A stretch of 64,000 bases of DNA from Caldilineaceae bacterium (GTDB lineage Bacteria > Chloroflexota > Anaerolineae > Caldilineales > Caldilineaceae), in NCBI GenBank assembly GCA_022823185.1, contig JAJDXQ010000015.1:1-64000 (forward strand). Direction: 5' to 3'. The translations under genes were made by a program, and so were the position numbers. Within the stretch, counting starts at the first letter, position 1. Every line of letters starts with the position of its first letter. The notes under the pieces were generated by a model. The model searched no databases. It was not told the origin of the DNA and worked only from the letters and a program-made list of their open reading frames with translations. Below are positions 53,201 to 60,229 of this stretch, piece by piece.

Positions 53201-54021
53201 AGACGGCGCATATTCACCGGAATCGCATGCATGAAGTCCCGGTATGCCTGAAAGTGACAATGATACTTGGGATAATCCGGCAGCTTGCTGTTGTCCAAAA
53301 TCAGCGTCGGGTTCGCCCCGTGCGTATACGTGTGCAGCGTGATTCCGTCACAACCGCTCGCCCCGCATTGCAGCAAAATATCCTGGAAATACTTGATCCA
53401 GTCGCCTTTCGGGTTGCCCGGATACACTGTCTGCGCATTCCAAGGCGCCACGGCTCCGATCAAAACCTGATCCTCTTCATGGCCCTCGAGCCCGTGGATC
53501 GCCTCCCGGCACATCCGGTAGCAGTTCGCGTAGAGCTGAGGCGTAATCAACTCCTCGCCTTCCCCCACCTCGTTCGCCGCCGCCCTGTCAGCCGCATTGA
53601 GCAGCGCGCTGAACCGCTCCGGCAAACTGCGCAGCGTGGGATCGCCTGACCGCGCGTCGCCAACGTGCTTGCGCAAGGCAAGCCCCTCCGCCGTACCGGG
53701 CCGCCCGACTGAATAGTTCATCTCGTTGCCAATGACCCACCGGCTGCAGCCCTCGCTCGCACGCACAAAATTCGCGCACCGGCGGGCGAAACTGCTGTAC
53801 TCACTGCTCAGGGGCAACGTGCCCTGGGGAAAATAGCCGTTGTTCAGGCAAACAATCACTCCCAATCCATAGCGGCTGAAAAAACTGTAATCCTTGCCCG
53901 CCAGATCGTTCGGATCGTGCCCCACCACCTCGCTGAACACGACCCAACCCGTCTTCCTGGCCGCGCGCAGATACTCTTCGCCGCCTGTATCGTGGATGCC
54001 AAAGATATATTCGCTACTCAC
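50230..54021 (-). CDS. Mosaic protein: glycosidase-like domain, NBR1-type Ig domain and three PGRP/amidase domains
   Basis: 1263 residues. (1) About 1-350: a clan GH-A-like barrel with the acid/base Asn99-Glu100 in I-G-N-E-M-N and the candidate nucleophile Glu280 in I-T-E-T-D. (2) About 355-375: an Arg/Glu-rich linker. (3) About 405-515: an NBR1-type Ig-like domain. (4) Three PGRP/amidase_2 repeats at about 595-735, 790-925 and 1010-1150. Only the last has the full zinc set: H1019 in H-H-T, H1127 in G-H-K-E-F and C1137 in T-P-C-P-G. The others keep the first His only. About 100 C-terminal residues are unassigned. No signal peptide. Likely binds and cuts peptidoglycan. GTG start. Confidence 0.85.
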   Translation of the reverse strand: MSSEYIFGIHDTGGEEYLRAARKTGWVVFSEVVGHDPNDLAGKDYSFFSRYGLGVIVCLNNGYFPQGTLPLSSEYSSFARRCANFVRASEGCSRWVIGNEMNYSVGRPGTAEGLALRKHVGDARSGDPTLRSLPERFSALLNAADRAAANEVGEGEELITPQLYANCYRMCREAIHGLEGHEEDQVLIGAVAPWNAQTVYPGNPKGDWIKYFQDILLQCGASGCDGITLHTYTHGANPTLILDNSKLPDYPKYHCHFQAYRDFMHAIPVNMRRLPVYITETDQGGPWENVNRGWIQAAYAEIDRWNRQNAQKIQAMALYRWPQLDRWHISGKEGVIEDFRVALRHDYRWNIEAEQSEAEGRAERRAERREERRGARAVPGWQEADVTEEMKMGRGMVYRVQWMKGKPPSPLYPGQRVVFPVTVRNTGTIAWPAEGPQQIALGYHFFQNRKELPFPDERPVLTKLTHDVGPGETVTFDARLVIPDRPGNYTLVLDLVRGGETWFQEMQSDILTRWLNVSEGQPPGGEAGRGAEHEADAGGAAGRMAEAGPETIPPVPVRRETRAAAAAHGPAVVDIASSLPRGENPFALRTVDQIRRLVICHTSAPAGVPIQTIAQAHISQGYPGIAYHYFVLESGEILQAAPVEGVVNDEAEWSLTGVNICLEGNFDEDVPRPAQLTATARLCAWMLPRFQLTAQNVVGMSELLETTSPGRTFDEGPAWKRTLHEKVVQLLTDSPLSPPAGAGEGEAPIVQDEGPAAVGPERAPAPRPPIEDVVARLPRDPQRIVQRTAGDVEFIVINHTAAPPITPLQTIAAAFHRRLPGILYQFFIASNGGIYQTQPLLEAVDGEVPYIARAINIGFAGEFNDEIPTPAQISSGRQLIAWLMEAFPQLTLASIRGVNEFINHTSPGEQWLQGRRWKDILIDAVRRGDDGPAAPDRYGAVDGEPGVRERTRSSGGQGGGEGSEGDRAKTEESETRARPMPGERVARPQIRDIGHALPRHPTLEYRRRLLAGITHIAVHHTALPPHVGPERIAQTHVEENPARGKRAWPGIGYHYFIPADGEILQTQPVEVRSHHVDRHNSYAIGVAFAGSFMNGSTPTPQQIHSGARLIAWLLQEFELQTTNVLGHKEFSHNATPCPGSEWLEGMRWRDTLITEIARVRSGIAPYHYVLFQSEDEMAATMEEARPYFDAFKPVAGTFLEDALQARYVTLVGSGTGPTAEAERRLGDAGVEFDRLGDSAAISATERFLQLAHDGRRFRTLLEP

Positions 54022-54395
54022 GGTTCTCTGTAACTGTCAATGAAAAAGGAGTGGAGGACGTCGGTTCAGCTTTCTCGTGGACTTAATCACTGCTCGTGGA
54101 AACGATCTACGCGGAACAATCTCCTCTGCCGGTCCAATACGCCTGGCCGGTGTAATTTCTGACCCATGATCGCCACTTGCAACCGGGGAAAGTTGGGCAC
54201 AAGCGCGAAGGCCAAAACATTGTAATACAGGGAAACATTCTTCAGCAAATACCTGCAAAATTCGGGTGCAGCCCAAACCTGGGACTGTCAGGACCCTCCG
54301 GTCCCAGCATTTGGTCACATTTTCAAAGTTAGCCTGTAACCCGCCCGCATTCTGCCCGCCCCTCGGCCCCTTCCCGCCCCGCCAACCACTGTCCA

Positions 54396-56657
54396 CTATC
54401 CACTATCCACTGCAGTTCCATCCCCCGCCTGCGCCTGTACCCGGTTCAGTAAATTCAGAAGAGGTCCCCGTTGTTCCATGCCTCTCTCACTATAATCGCT
54501 TAGCCCCAGGTAAACTTTGCGCCGGGCCCGGCGTAGCAACCCAACTGACAGCCTGCGCAGGCTCTCCTGCCTGCTTCGTACCTCGTCTCCGTCACCCCAG
54601 ATCCTGGCTTGCGGCCAGTTCCGCGAAAGCACATAGGGATGGGTCAGCGGCTGGTAGATACGCCTCCCCCACCCTTCCGCCCCAATATCGAGCCAGAACT
54701 GCACATCCACCGCCCTGTTCCGCATCAGGAAAGTGTATGCCGGGGCTATGAACACCGCGTCATCCTCCGCCGTCCACGCCGGCACGTGCAGCGCCCCCAG
54801 CGCGCCGCTTTCCACCAGCGCAATGTAGTCCCGGCCAATCTCGACCTGCCGGGATGGAGCCGGTGCGCCGGCATCCCCGTCCGCCGGCGGCGAGGAGCCG
54901 CTGTCGCCGCGGCCCTGCGTCGTCCCCGTGTCAGCCAGCCCCAGTCCACCGGCGGCCCACCGAAACTCGCGCGCCGACTGCGCCAACCGGTCAGCCATCC
55001 GCGCAGAGTCCGCCCTCTCGTGGAACCCGAACCCCGGCTGGCTGAGCAGCTCACCAAATATACGCGCAAAGAACCGGTCCAACGGCGAGAAGTCGCTTTC
55101 GGCCCGGTAGTCGGCCAGCCACCCGCGCAGCTGCTCGTACCGCTCTCCGATCGCGAACGTAACACGCCTCTGCACGTCCCCCCGCAATCCATCGAAAGTC
55201 CGCAGATCCCCGCCGGCGCGCCCCCGCTCATCATACGCCGCCTGCGCCAGAACACTGGCCCGCACAGCATCCAGCTGCGCAACTGCGCTCTCAAGTGTCA
55301 GCGCCACGTCCGCACGCGGGGGCCGCCGCTGCCACGCCGGATGCGCCAGCGCGGCCAGCGTCAACAGCGTCCGCACCGCCGGTTCCGCCTTCAACGCCCG
55401 GCTCGGCCGGTGGCTGGTCGCAGGGATCTCTTTCTCCTCCAATCGGCTCAGCAAAATGAACCGCAGAGCGTCGCTCACAAACGGGGCCAGCACAACAATC
55501 TCGCCCGGCGGCATCCCCTCACCATTCACCAGCCGCTCGATCTCATCCACCGCCCAGTCGATCATCTGAGGAAAATATCTGTGCGAGCCATCCGGGAATG
55601 TCAGAGGGCTGCCATCCGCCAGGCCCGCGCCCGCTTCGTCAGCGCCCGCCTCCTGCCCGCCTCCGTCCTCGGCCCGCCCATACGCCCGGTTTATGCGGCC
55701 AATAACCCCCGACCCTCCCTTCGCCATCACAAGCGAATCACCCATTCGCTTACGCAGCGCCGCGCTGCCGGCCAACTTCTGCGCGCCATCCGGGTCCGCC
55801 CCCAAAAAGGCCCGGTAACCGCCATCCTCATCCACCACGATCAGAGCGCTGTCCAAATGGGGAATCCAGCGCCGCGCCAGCTCCTGCGCCGCGAAAGTTT
55901 CCTCCTCCGCATTGTCAAAGATCAGGTGGCGATAGCTGCGGAAGAGATGCGTCCGGCACCATTCGTTCTCCAGAACTACCTGCAAAAAGACCTGCATCTG
56001 CAGGCTGTAGTCAACCAGCGACTCTCGCAAACACAGTTGCCGGAACGCCTCGCTGATGCGCCGGGCCGTTCCCAGAACATTCAGCCGCGCCGTCCTCTTT
56101 TCACCCGGCGGCGCCGTGCTCTCCAACCGGGCGTATGCTTCCCCAATCGTGAATCCATGCAGCGCAGCCTTGTTCAGGTTGTCCAGAATCTGGCTGACAA
56201 TGCGCCCTCTCTGCAGCCGGACAGCGTCAAACTCTCCCTGCTGAATCGCCGCCTCCACCAGCGCGTCCATGTGGTACTGGGTCGTCTCCAGGTTGAGAAA
56301 GGTCGGCTCCTTCTTCGGCTCGTCAAAGCCCCCTTCGCGCGCCGCCAGCGGCCAGTACAGCGCCACACTCGCTCGGGCAAGAGAGGCCGCCGTCGTCACC
56401 CGCGGCAATCCCCCCGCCGGAACTCCGGAACTTCGCAACGCCTCCTCGTACGGCTTTCCCAGCGTCCGCTGAGGAACCAATACCAATATCTGGTCACCCC
56501 GCACGCGTTCCTGGCCCAGCAGCCACTTTACCCTTTCAATCGCGGCCGTCGTCTTGCCCGCCCCGAAGGGCCCGCTCAAATACAGTGTATTCGCCTGAAG
56601 AATCAACTCTTCTGCCGGCAATGCGCCCCTGGCCGCAGTCCGCTCGGGATTTTTCAT
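54396..56657 (-). CDS. UvrD/AddB-like SF1 helicase-family ATPase
   Basis: 753-residue protein. Walker A is G-P-F-G-A-G-K-T-T at 29-37, followed by I-L-V-L-V-P-Q-R-T (helicase motif Ia) and a Walker B-like L-I-F-D-N-A-E-E. The C-terminal L-L-R-R-A-R-R-K-V-Y-L-G-L-S resembles motif VI of AddB/PcrA relatives. Two Gly/Ala/Asp-rich spacers (about 335-350 and 570-600) interrupt the fold. No nuclease motif or AddB iron-sulfur cysteines are seen, and no AddA partner is near, so it may act alone in DNA processing. Start ATG 56657 lacks a ribosome site. The 374 bases after it hold no gene, only a short CCACTAT repeat. Confidence 0.72.
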   Translation of the reverse strand: MKNPERTAARGALPAEELILQANTLYLSGPFGAGKTTAAIERVKWLLGQERVRGDQILVLVPQRTLGKPYEEALRSSGVPAGGLPRVTTAASLARASVALYWPLAAREGGFDEPKKEPTFLNLETTQYHMDALVEAAIQQGEFDAVRLQRGRIVSQILDNLNKAALHGFTIGEAYARLESTAPPGEKRTARLNVLGTARRISEAFRQLCLRESLVDYSLQMQVFLQVVLENEWCRTHLFRSYRHLIFDNAEEETFAAQELARRWIPHLDSALIVVDEDGGYRAFLGADPDGAQKLAGSAALRKRMGDSLVMAKGGSGVIGRINRAYGRAEDGGGQEAGADEAGAGLADGSPLTFPDGSHRYFPQMIDWAVDEIERLVNGEGMPPGEIVVLAPFVSDALRFILLSRLEEKEIPATSHRPSRALKAEPAVRTLLTLAALAHPAWQRRPPRADVALTLESAVAQLDAVRASVLAQAAYDERGRAGGDLRTFDGLRGDVQRRVTFAIGERYEQLRGWLADYRAESDFSPLDRFFARIFGELLSQPGFGFHERADSARMADRLAQSAREFRWAAGGLGLADTGTTQGRGDSGSSPPADGDAGAPAPSRQVEIGRDYIALVESGALGALHVPAWTAEDDAVFIAPAYTFLMRNRAVDVQFWLDIGAEGWGRRIYQPLTHPYVLSRNWPQARIWGDGDEVRSRQESLRRLSVGLLRRARRKVYLGLSDYSERGMEQRGPLLNLLNRVQAQAGDGTAVDSG

Positions 56658-56841
56658 GGAGTTCGAATGAGCTGTCGTGTTACGTTTGTCTGCCGCGGAG
56701 GAGAAACGAGGCGGAAGAGAGCTTCATCGCGCGACAAAGCGGCGCAGCCCGCACGGATGGCAATGCGGCCGCCACTGATTCAACGCGCGCAGGCACGAGG
56801 GCATGAACATGCCCCCGTCGAGGCAACGTGCCGGCCTCCAT

Positions 56842-57693
56842 TCAATTGGCAGTGTACGGTTCGGCGAGCAGCGCCTGAATGACCGATTCCGAGTAGCTGT
56901 ACTGGCCCTCGCCAATCTTCAGAAATCGGATCTGACCGGATTTGTCGATAAAGTACATCGCCGGCCAGTAGCGGTTGTTATAGGAGCGCCAGGTCTTCCA
57001 ATCATTGTCGATCGCAACTGCAAACGGAATCGATAGCCGCACCAGGGAATTCTCGACGTTATTCACATCCCGCTCGTGTCTGAACTCCGGAGTGTGAACC
57101 CCAATGATGACAAACCCATCGTCCGCATACTTCTCGTGCCATTCCCTCAACGAGGGAATTACGTTTACGCAGTTGTATCACCCATAGGTCCAGAACTCGA
57201 CCAGCACGACATTGCCCCGTAAATCCGCCAACTTCAGCGGCTCAGAGTTCAGCCACACTTCGTTCGTAAGTTCCGGCGCCTCTCCCTGCGGCCTCAATTT
57301 GGCCAGAAGCTCCAGCTGTTCCGCAGTCGGGGCCGCAACCTCCACCGCCTCAACCGCGGCTGCCTGCCCTTCCGACGCTTCGCTGGACGACCCAGCTTCG
57401 ACGGCCATCGATTCATCCGTGTTTTTCATCGCCGCCCGCGTTTCCGCAACGCGTGTCTGAATCGCGTGAACCGTGGCGTTCTGCTCCTCCGCTTCGTCCT
57501 GTGCCGGTATCGCTGTTGGCACTACGCATCCCGCCACCGCCGCGCCCAGGACCAGCATCAACGCAAAATGCCCCATTCGCCGCCAACTCCGCCGCTCCCT
57601 CCCCCGCAAGCGAACCGCGCAACTCTTTCCGCGGACCACGCAATCGCGAACTCCGACCACGCAGCCGTTCAACGCTTTCCTCAGAGTCATCAC
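56842..57693 (-). CDS. Predicted selenoprotein: TlpA/DipZ-like thioredoxin lipoprotein with in-frame UGA (Sec)
   Basis: One 283-residue frame containing a single TGA at 57178-57180. Before it: a lipoprotein signal (lipobox V-A-G-C, Cys56), an Ala/Glu linker and a redoxin start (L-R-G-N-V-V-L-V-E-F-W-T-Y-G). The TGA is residue 172, exactly where homologs have the first redox Cys, giving U-Y-N-C with Cys175. The frame then continues through typical thioredoxin/DipZ blocks: G-V-H-T-P-E-F, then D-N-D-W-K-T-W, Y-W-P-A-M-Y-F-I-D-K-S-G, and G-E-G-Q-Y-S-Y-S-E. A SECIS-like hairpin follows at once. It would reduce disulfides outside the membrane. A nonsense mutation is the alternative. Start uncertain (57693, 57690 or 57576). 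Confidence 0.72.
57141..57159 (-). promoter_or_regulatory. SECIS-like hairpin downstream of the in-frame UGA
   Basis: On the minus strand ATTCCCTC-GTT-GAGGGAAT forms a perfect 8-bp stem with a three-base loop whose first base is G. The loop starts 27 bases after the UGA (57180-57178). Bacterial SECIS elements lie at this kind of distance inside the coding sequence, with a small loop carrying a G in its first positions, and recruit SelB-GTP-Sec-tRNA. The hairpin also codes for I-P-S-L-R-E, part of the conserved redoxin sequence. Confidence 0.68.
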
Positions 57694-57750
57694 GATGATC
57701 CCGCTCTGCTAAACCTGCAAAAATGCCGCTTCCGCAAAATGCCGAAGTGC

Positions 57751-57778
57751 AAAAGGAGGCGCGCGCCGCGCGCCCCCT
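57751..57778 (-). terminator. Rho-independent-like terminator after the spondin-LysM gene
   Basis: On the minus strand a GC-rich inverted repeat (GGGGGCGCGC paired with GCGCGCCTCC, one wobble pair) is followed by TTTT. It lies about 30 bases after the spondin-LysM stop and before the selenoprotein gene, so the two genes are probably transcribed separately. Confidence 0.55.
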
Positions 57779-57808
57779 CTACTTCTCTTTGAACCTATCT
57801 TCCGATTC

Positions 57809-59293
57809 TTACATATCGTCCTTCTTCTCCATCGCGTCCATTCCGTCGTCCATCATCATGCTACCCATCTCTTCGGCCTCAGCCTGCGTGGGCAGCAACA
57901 ACGCGTCTCCAACATGGATCAAATCACAATTCGCCAATTCATTGGCCTTGCAGATGGCAGACCAGTAGTCAATTGTACCATACGCCCGCTTGGAGATGGA
58001 ACCAAGCGTGTCACCGGCCACCACCGTGTAGGGCGTCGACGCATCTTCGGCCAACATGATCTCGCCCGCCATCATGCCGTCCTTCTCATCCATCATGGCG
58101 TCCTTGTCGGCCATGGCGTCGTCCTTGTCGGCCATCATCTCGTCCTTCTCGCCCATCGCGTCGTCCTTGTCGGCCATCATCTCATCCTTCTCGCCCATCA
58201 TGGCGTCCTTCTCGCCCATCATCATGCTGTCCATCTTGGCCATCGCATCCGCATGGGACGGAAGCGTCAACTCATCGCCAATGTGAATGAGATTGCAGTT
58301 CGCCAAACCGTTGGCGCTGCAGATCACCGACCAGTACTTGCTGCTGCCATAGGCGCGCCGCGCTATCGAGCCCAGCGTGTCTCCGCCAACCACGGTATAC
58401 GGCGTGGACCCTTCTTCCGACAACATGATTTCACCCGACATCATATCGTCCTTGTCGGACATCATCTTGTCGTCCGACATCATCTCGTCCTTCTCGCCCA
58501 TCTCTTCGTCCATCCCCGCGTCCATCATCATCGCTTTGTCGATGGTGACCTTGACCAGCGCTGATACATCGGGATAGGTATAGCCGTCATCCACAACACG
58601 CACCGTCCCCTCGATCTCGGGAAGACCCATGTTCGGGCCAGACTGGCGGGGCGCCTGATCGCCGCCTACGCCCGGCTCCTCATTCGCCTCCGTGCCCGCA
58701 TCCCACAGCAGCAGCTCCGCCGTCACGTCCTGCATTCCCTCCATCGCCATTCCGTCCATGTCGATGAGCGCAATGCCACTCTCGCCAGGACCAATGAAGA
58801 GGTCGTTCGACTGCACAAACATCGTCGCAAAGGATAGGTACGGAGCCTCCTGCGTGACCTTTACCTCGAACTCGTAGGCCCCGCCAGGCAGCAGCGGCCC
58901 AGGCCCTTCTGCCCCTACCGGCGTATTGAATACGCCAGCATGCAGACCCATCCCGTTCAGCGCTTCTGCCAGCGCCGCCGGGTTGCCGTCTTCTGCCAGC
59001 GCCTCCAGCCCGTAGCCCTTATCCGCCTCACCCTCGACAAACAGCGGGCCCGGTTCGCTGTGCAGCACCCAGACTCCCGGCGCAAACGGCGTCGCCAATT
59101 CACTGTCGCCGGATATGTTCTCTATCCGTACCACAAACGCGACAGCATCGTGCCCCTCTTCGTCTCCCCCGTGGCTCGACTCCATTGTCGGCCCATAACC
59201 TGCCGCGGCGCTCTCGGCAGGCAGCAAAACACCCACAGCAGAGAACAACAGCGACACGATTACAACAAAAGATAGCGTTCTTCTTAGTTGCAT
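57809..59293 (-). CDS. Secreted spondin-domain protein with two LysM domains and Met/Asp/Lys heptad repeats
   Basis: 494 residues. A signal peptide (about 1-31) precedes a spondin_N-like domain (about 50-255), with V-V-R-I-E-N-I-S, F-V-E-G-E-A and P-G-G-A-Y-E-F-E-V. Then comes a Met/Asp/Lys-rich block (254-290), LysM 1 (298-345, Y-T-V-V-G-G-D-T-L), seven exact heptads (360-408, consensus [GAD]-[ED]-K-D-x-[MA]-M), LysM 2 (421-468) and a similar tail. Block plus LysM is duplicated as a unit. Each LysM has a C-x7-C pair. LysM binds peptidoglycan or chitin; the Met/Asp repeats could bind metal or act as flexible stalks (inference). Confidence 0.85.
   Translation of the reverse strand: MQLRRTLSFVVIVSLLFSAVGVLLPAESAAAGYGPTMESSHGGDEEGHDAVAFVVRIENISGDSELATPFAPGVWVLHSEPGPLFVEGEADKGYGLEALAEDGNPAALAEALNGMGLHAGVFNTPVGAEGPGPLLPGGAYEFEVKVTQEAPYLSFATMFVQSNDLFIGPGESGIALIDMDGMAMEGMQDVTAELLLWDAGTEANEEPGVGGDQAPRQSGPNMGLPEIEGTVRVVDDGYTYPDVSALVKVTIDKAMMMDAGMDEEMGEKDEMMSDDKMMSDKDDMMSGEIMLSEEGSTPYTVVGGDTLGSIARRAYGSSKYWSVICSANGLANCNLIHIGDELTLPSHADAMAKMDSMMMGEKDAMMGEKDEMMADKDDAMGEKDEMMADKDDAMADKDAMMDEKDGMMAGEIMLAEDASTPYTVVAGDTLGSISKRAYGTIDYWSAICKANELANCDLIHVGDALLLPTQAEAEEMGSMMMDDGMDAMEKKDDM
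58070..58216 (-). repeat. Seven tandem 21-bp coding repeats (Met/Asp/Lys heptads)
   Basis: Seven consecutive 21-base units encode residues 360-408 of the spondin-LysM protein, each reading like G-E-K-D-E-M-M or A-D-K-D-D-A-M. The units are nearly identical at the DNA level (cat-c-gtccttctc/gtcggc on the plus strand), so copy number should vary between strains. Confidence 0.9.
58433..58498 (-). repeat. Shorter block of the same 21-bp coding repeat
   Basis: Residues 266-287 (G-E-K-D-E-M-M, S-D-D-K-M-M, S-D-K-D-D-M-M) precede LysM 1. They match the longer array before LysM 2, showing that block plus LysM was duplicated and the second block then expanded. Confidence 0.8.
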
Positions 59294-59479
59294 GGGGTAT
59301 GTTCCTCCTTGAAATTGGTTAAACGAACATGTTATGCAACAATATGGATGAACTGCAACACCACAACCTAAAGTATATCAGAATAATATTGCCCAACCAG
59401 TGGGTAAAGATTACCGGATTCTTAACCGCTGGCGCCGTTTGCGCCCCTTCTCGGCCTTTTGCAAGGAAATGACCCTGCC

Positions 59480-60196
59480 ATGGTCGGCGTCAAAATCCTC
59501 GTCGTCGATGACGAACCCAGCATCGGGGAGGTAGTCAAACTCTACCTGGAAAGGGAAGGCTTTGACGCAACCGTTGTCGGCGACGGTCAGTCCGCCTTGG
59601 ATCTCCTGCAGTCCGATCCCCCCGACCTCCTCGTCCTCGACGTCATGCTGCCCGGCGTGGATGGCTACGAAATCACCCGGCAGGTTCGGGCCAAAAGCAC
59701 CATCCCCATCATCCTCCTTACCGCCAGAAAGGACGAAATCGACCGCATCCTCGGCCTGGAGCTCGGCGCCGACGACTACGTCGTCAAACCCTTCAGCGCG
59801 CGCGAACTCGTCAGCCGCGTAAAAGCCGTCCTCCGCCGCACGCAACAGTCCCACACACCGCCCGGCGGCGAACAGCCCGTTACCTGCGGCGACATCCACA
59901 TCGACCCCCGTACCCGGCAAGTATCCGTCTCCGGCAACACCATCCCTGTCACCGTCAAAGAGTTCGACCTGCTCTGGATGTTGATCAGCAACCCCCATCA
60001 GGTCTTCAACCGCGACCAGCTCCTCGACCAGGTCTGGGGCGTTTCAGAGTTTATCGACGCCAGCACCGTCACCGTACATGTCCGCCGTCTTCGTGAAAAA
60101 ATAGAGCAGGACCCATCGAACCCGCGCCATATCATCACCGTCTGGGGCGTCGGCTATCGCTTTGAACCAGGCGAGCAAGCAGCCGCAAATCACTGA
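59480..60196 (+). CDS. OmpR/PhoB-family response regulator
   Basis: 238-residue two-component regulator. The receiver domain has the acidic pair Asp10/Asp11, phosphoacceptor Asp54 (L-L-V-L-D-V-M-L-P-G), the switch Thr in L-L-T-A, and Lys in V-V-K-P-F. A winged-helix DNA-binding domain (about 135-235) carries V-T-V-K-E-F-D-L-L and V-H-V-R-R-L-R-E-K. Start is ATG 59480 because the receiver strand begins four residues in; the TTG at 59459 is less likely. Followed 33 bases later by its histidine kinase. Divergent from the spondin-LysM gene across an AT-rich 186-base gap. Confidence 0.93.
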   Translation: MVGVKILVVDDEPSIGEVVKLYLEREGFDATVVGDGQSALDLLQSDPPDLLVLDVMLPGVDGYEITRQVRAKSTIPIILLTARKDEIDRILGLELGADDYVVKPFSARELVSRVKAVLRRTQQSHTPPGGEQPVTCGDIHIDPRTRQVSVSGNTIPVTVKEFDLLWMLISNPHQVFNRDQLLDQVWGVSEFIDASTVTVHVRRLREKIEQDPSNPRHIITVWGVGYRFEPGEQAAANH

Positions 60197-60229
60197 AGCC
60201 CCCGCACTTGACTCCGCCCAAAGAGCCCT

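Noticed and set aside
50266..53649. Very long plus-strand frame (1127 codons) opposite the mosaic hydrolase
   Set aside because: Arg/Pro-rich antisense shadow. The minus-strand reading has clear domains and zinc ligands; the plus reading has none and no ribosome site.
54037..54396. Minus-strand frame of 119 codons between the mosaic gene and the helicase
   Set aside because: Starts inside the helicase stop region, Arg/Gly/Pro-rich, no ribosome site, contains the CCACTAT repeat.
54388..54412. CCACTATCCACTATCCACT short repeat as a possible CRISPR or att site
   Set aside because: Only two to three 9-base units with no spacers and no integrase nearby; ordinary slippage repeat.
54609..56882. Plus-strand 757-codon frame opposite the helicase
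   Set aside because: Arg/Gln/Pro-rich shadow; the minus frame carries Walker A and other helicase blocks.
57148..57180. Reading the TGA at 57178 as the true end of a 171-residue protein, with a second gene starting at TTG 57150
   Set aside because: The same frame continues through the rest of a thioredoxin fold. The first part alone lacks a redox site and the second alone lacks the first strands, so one interrupted protein is the better model.
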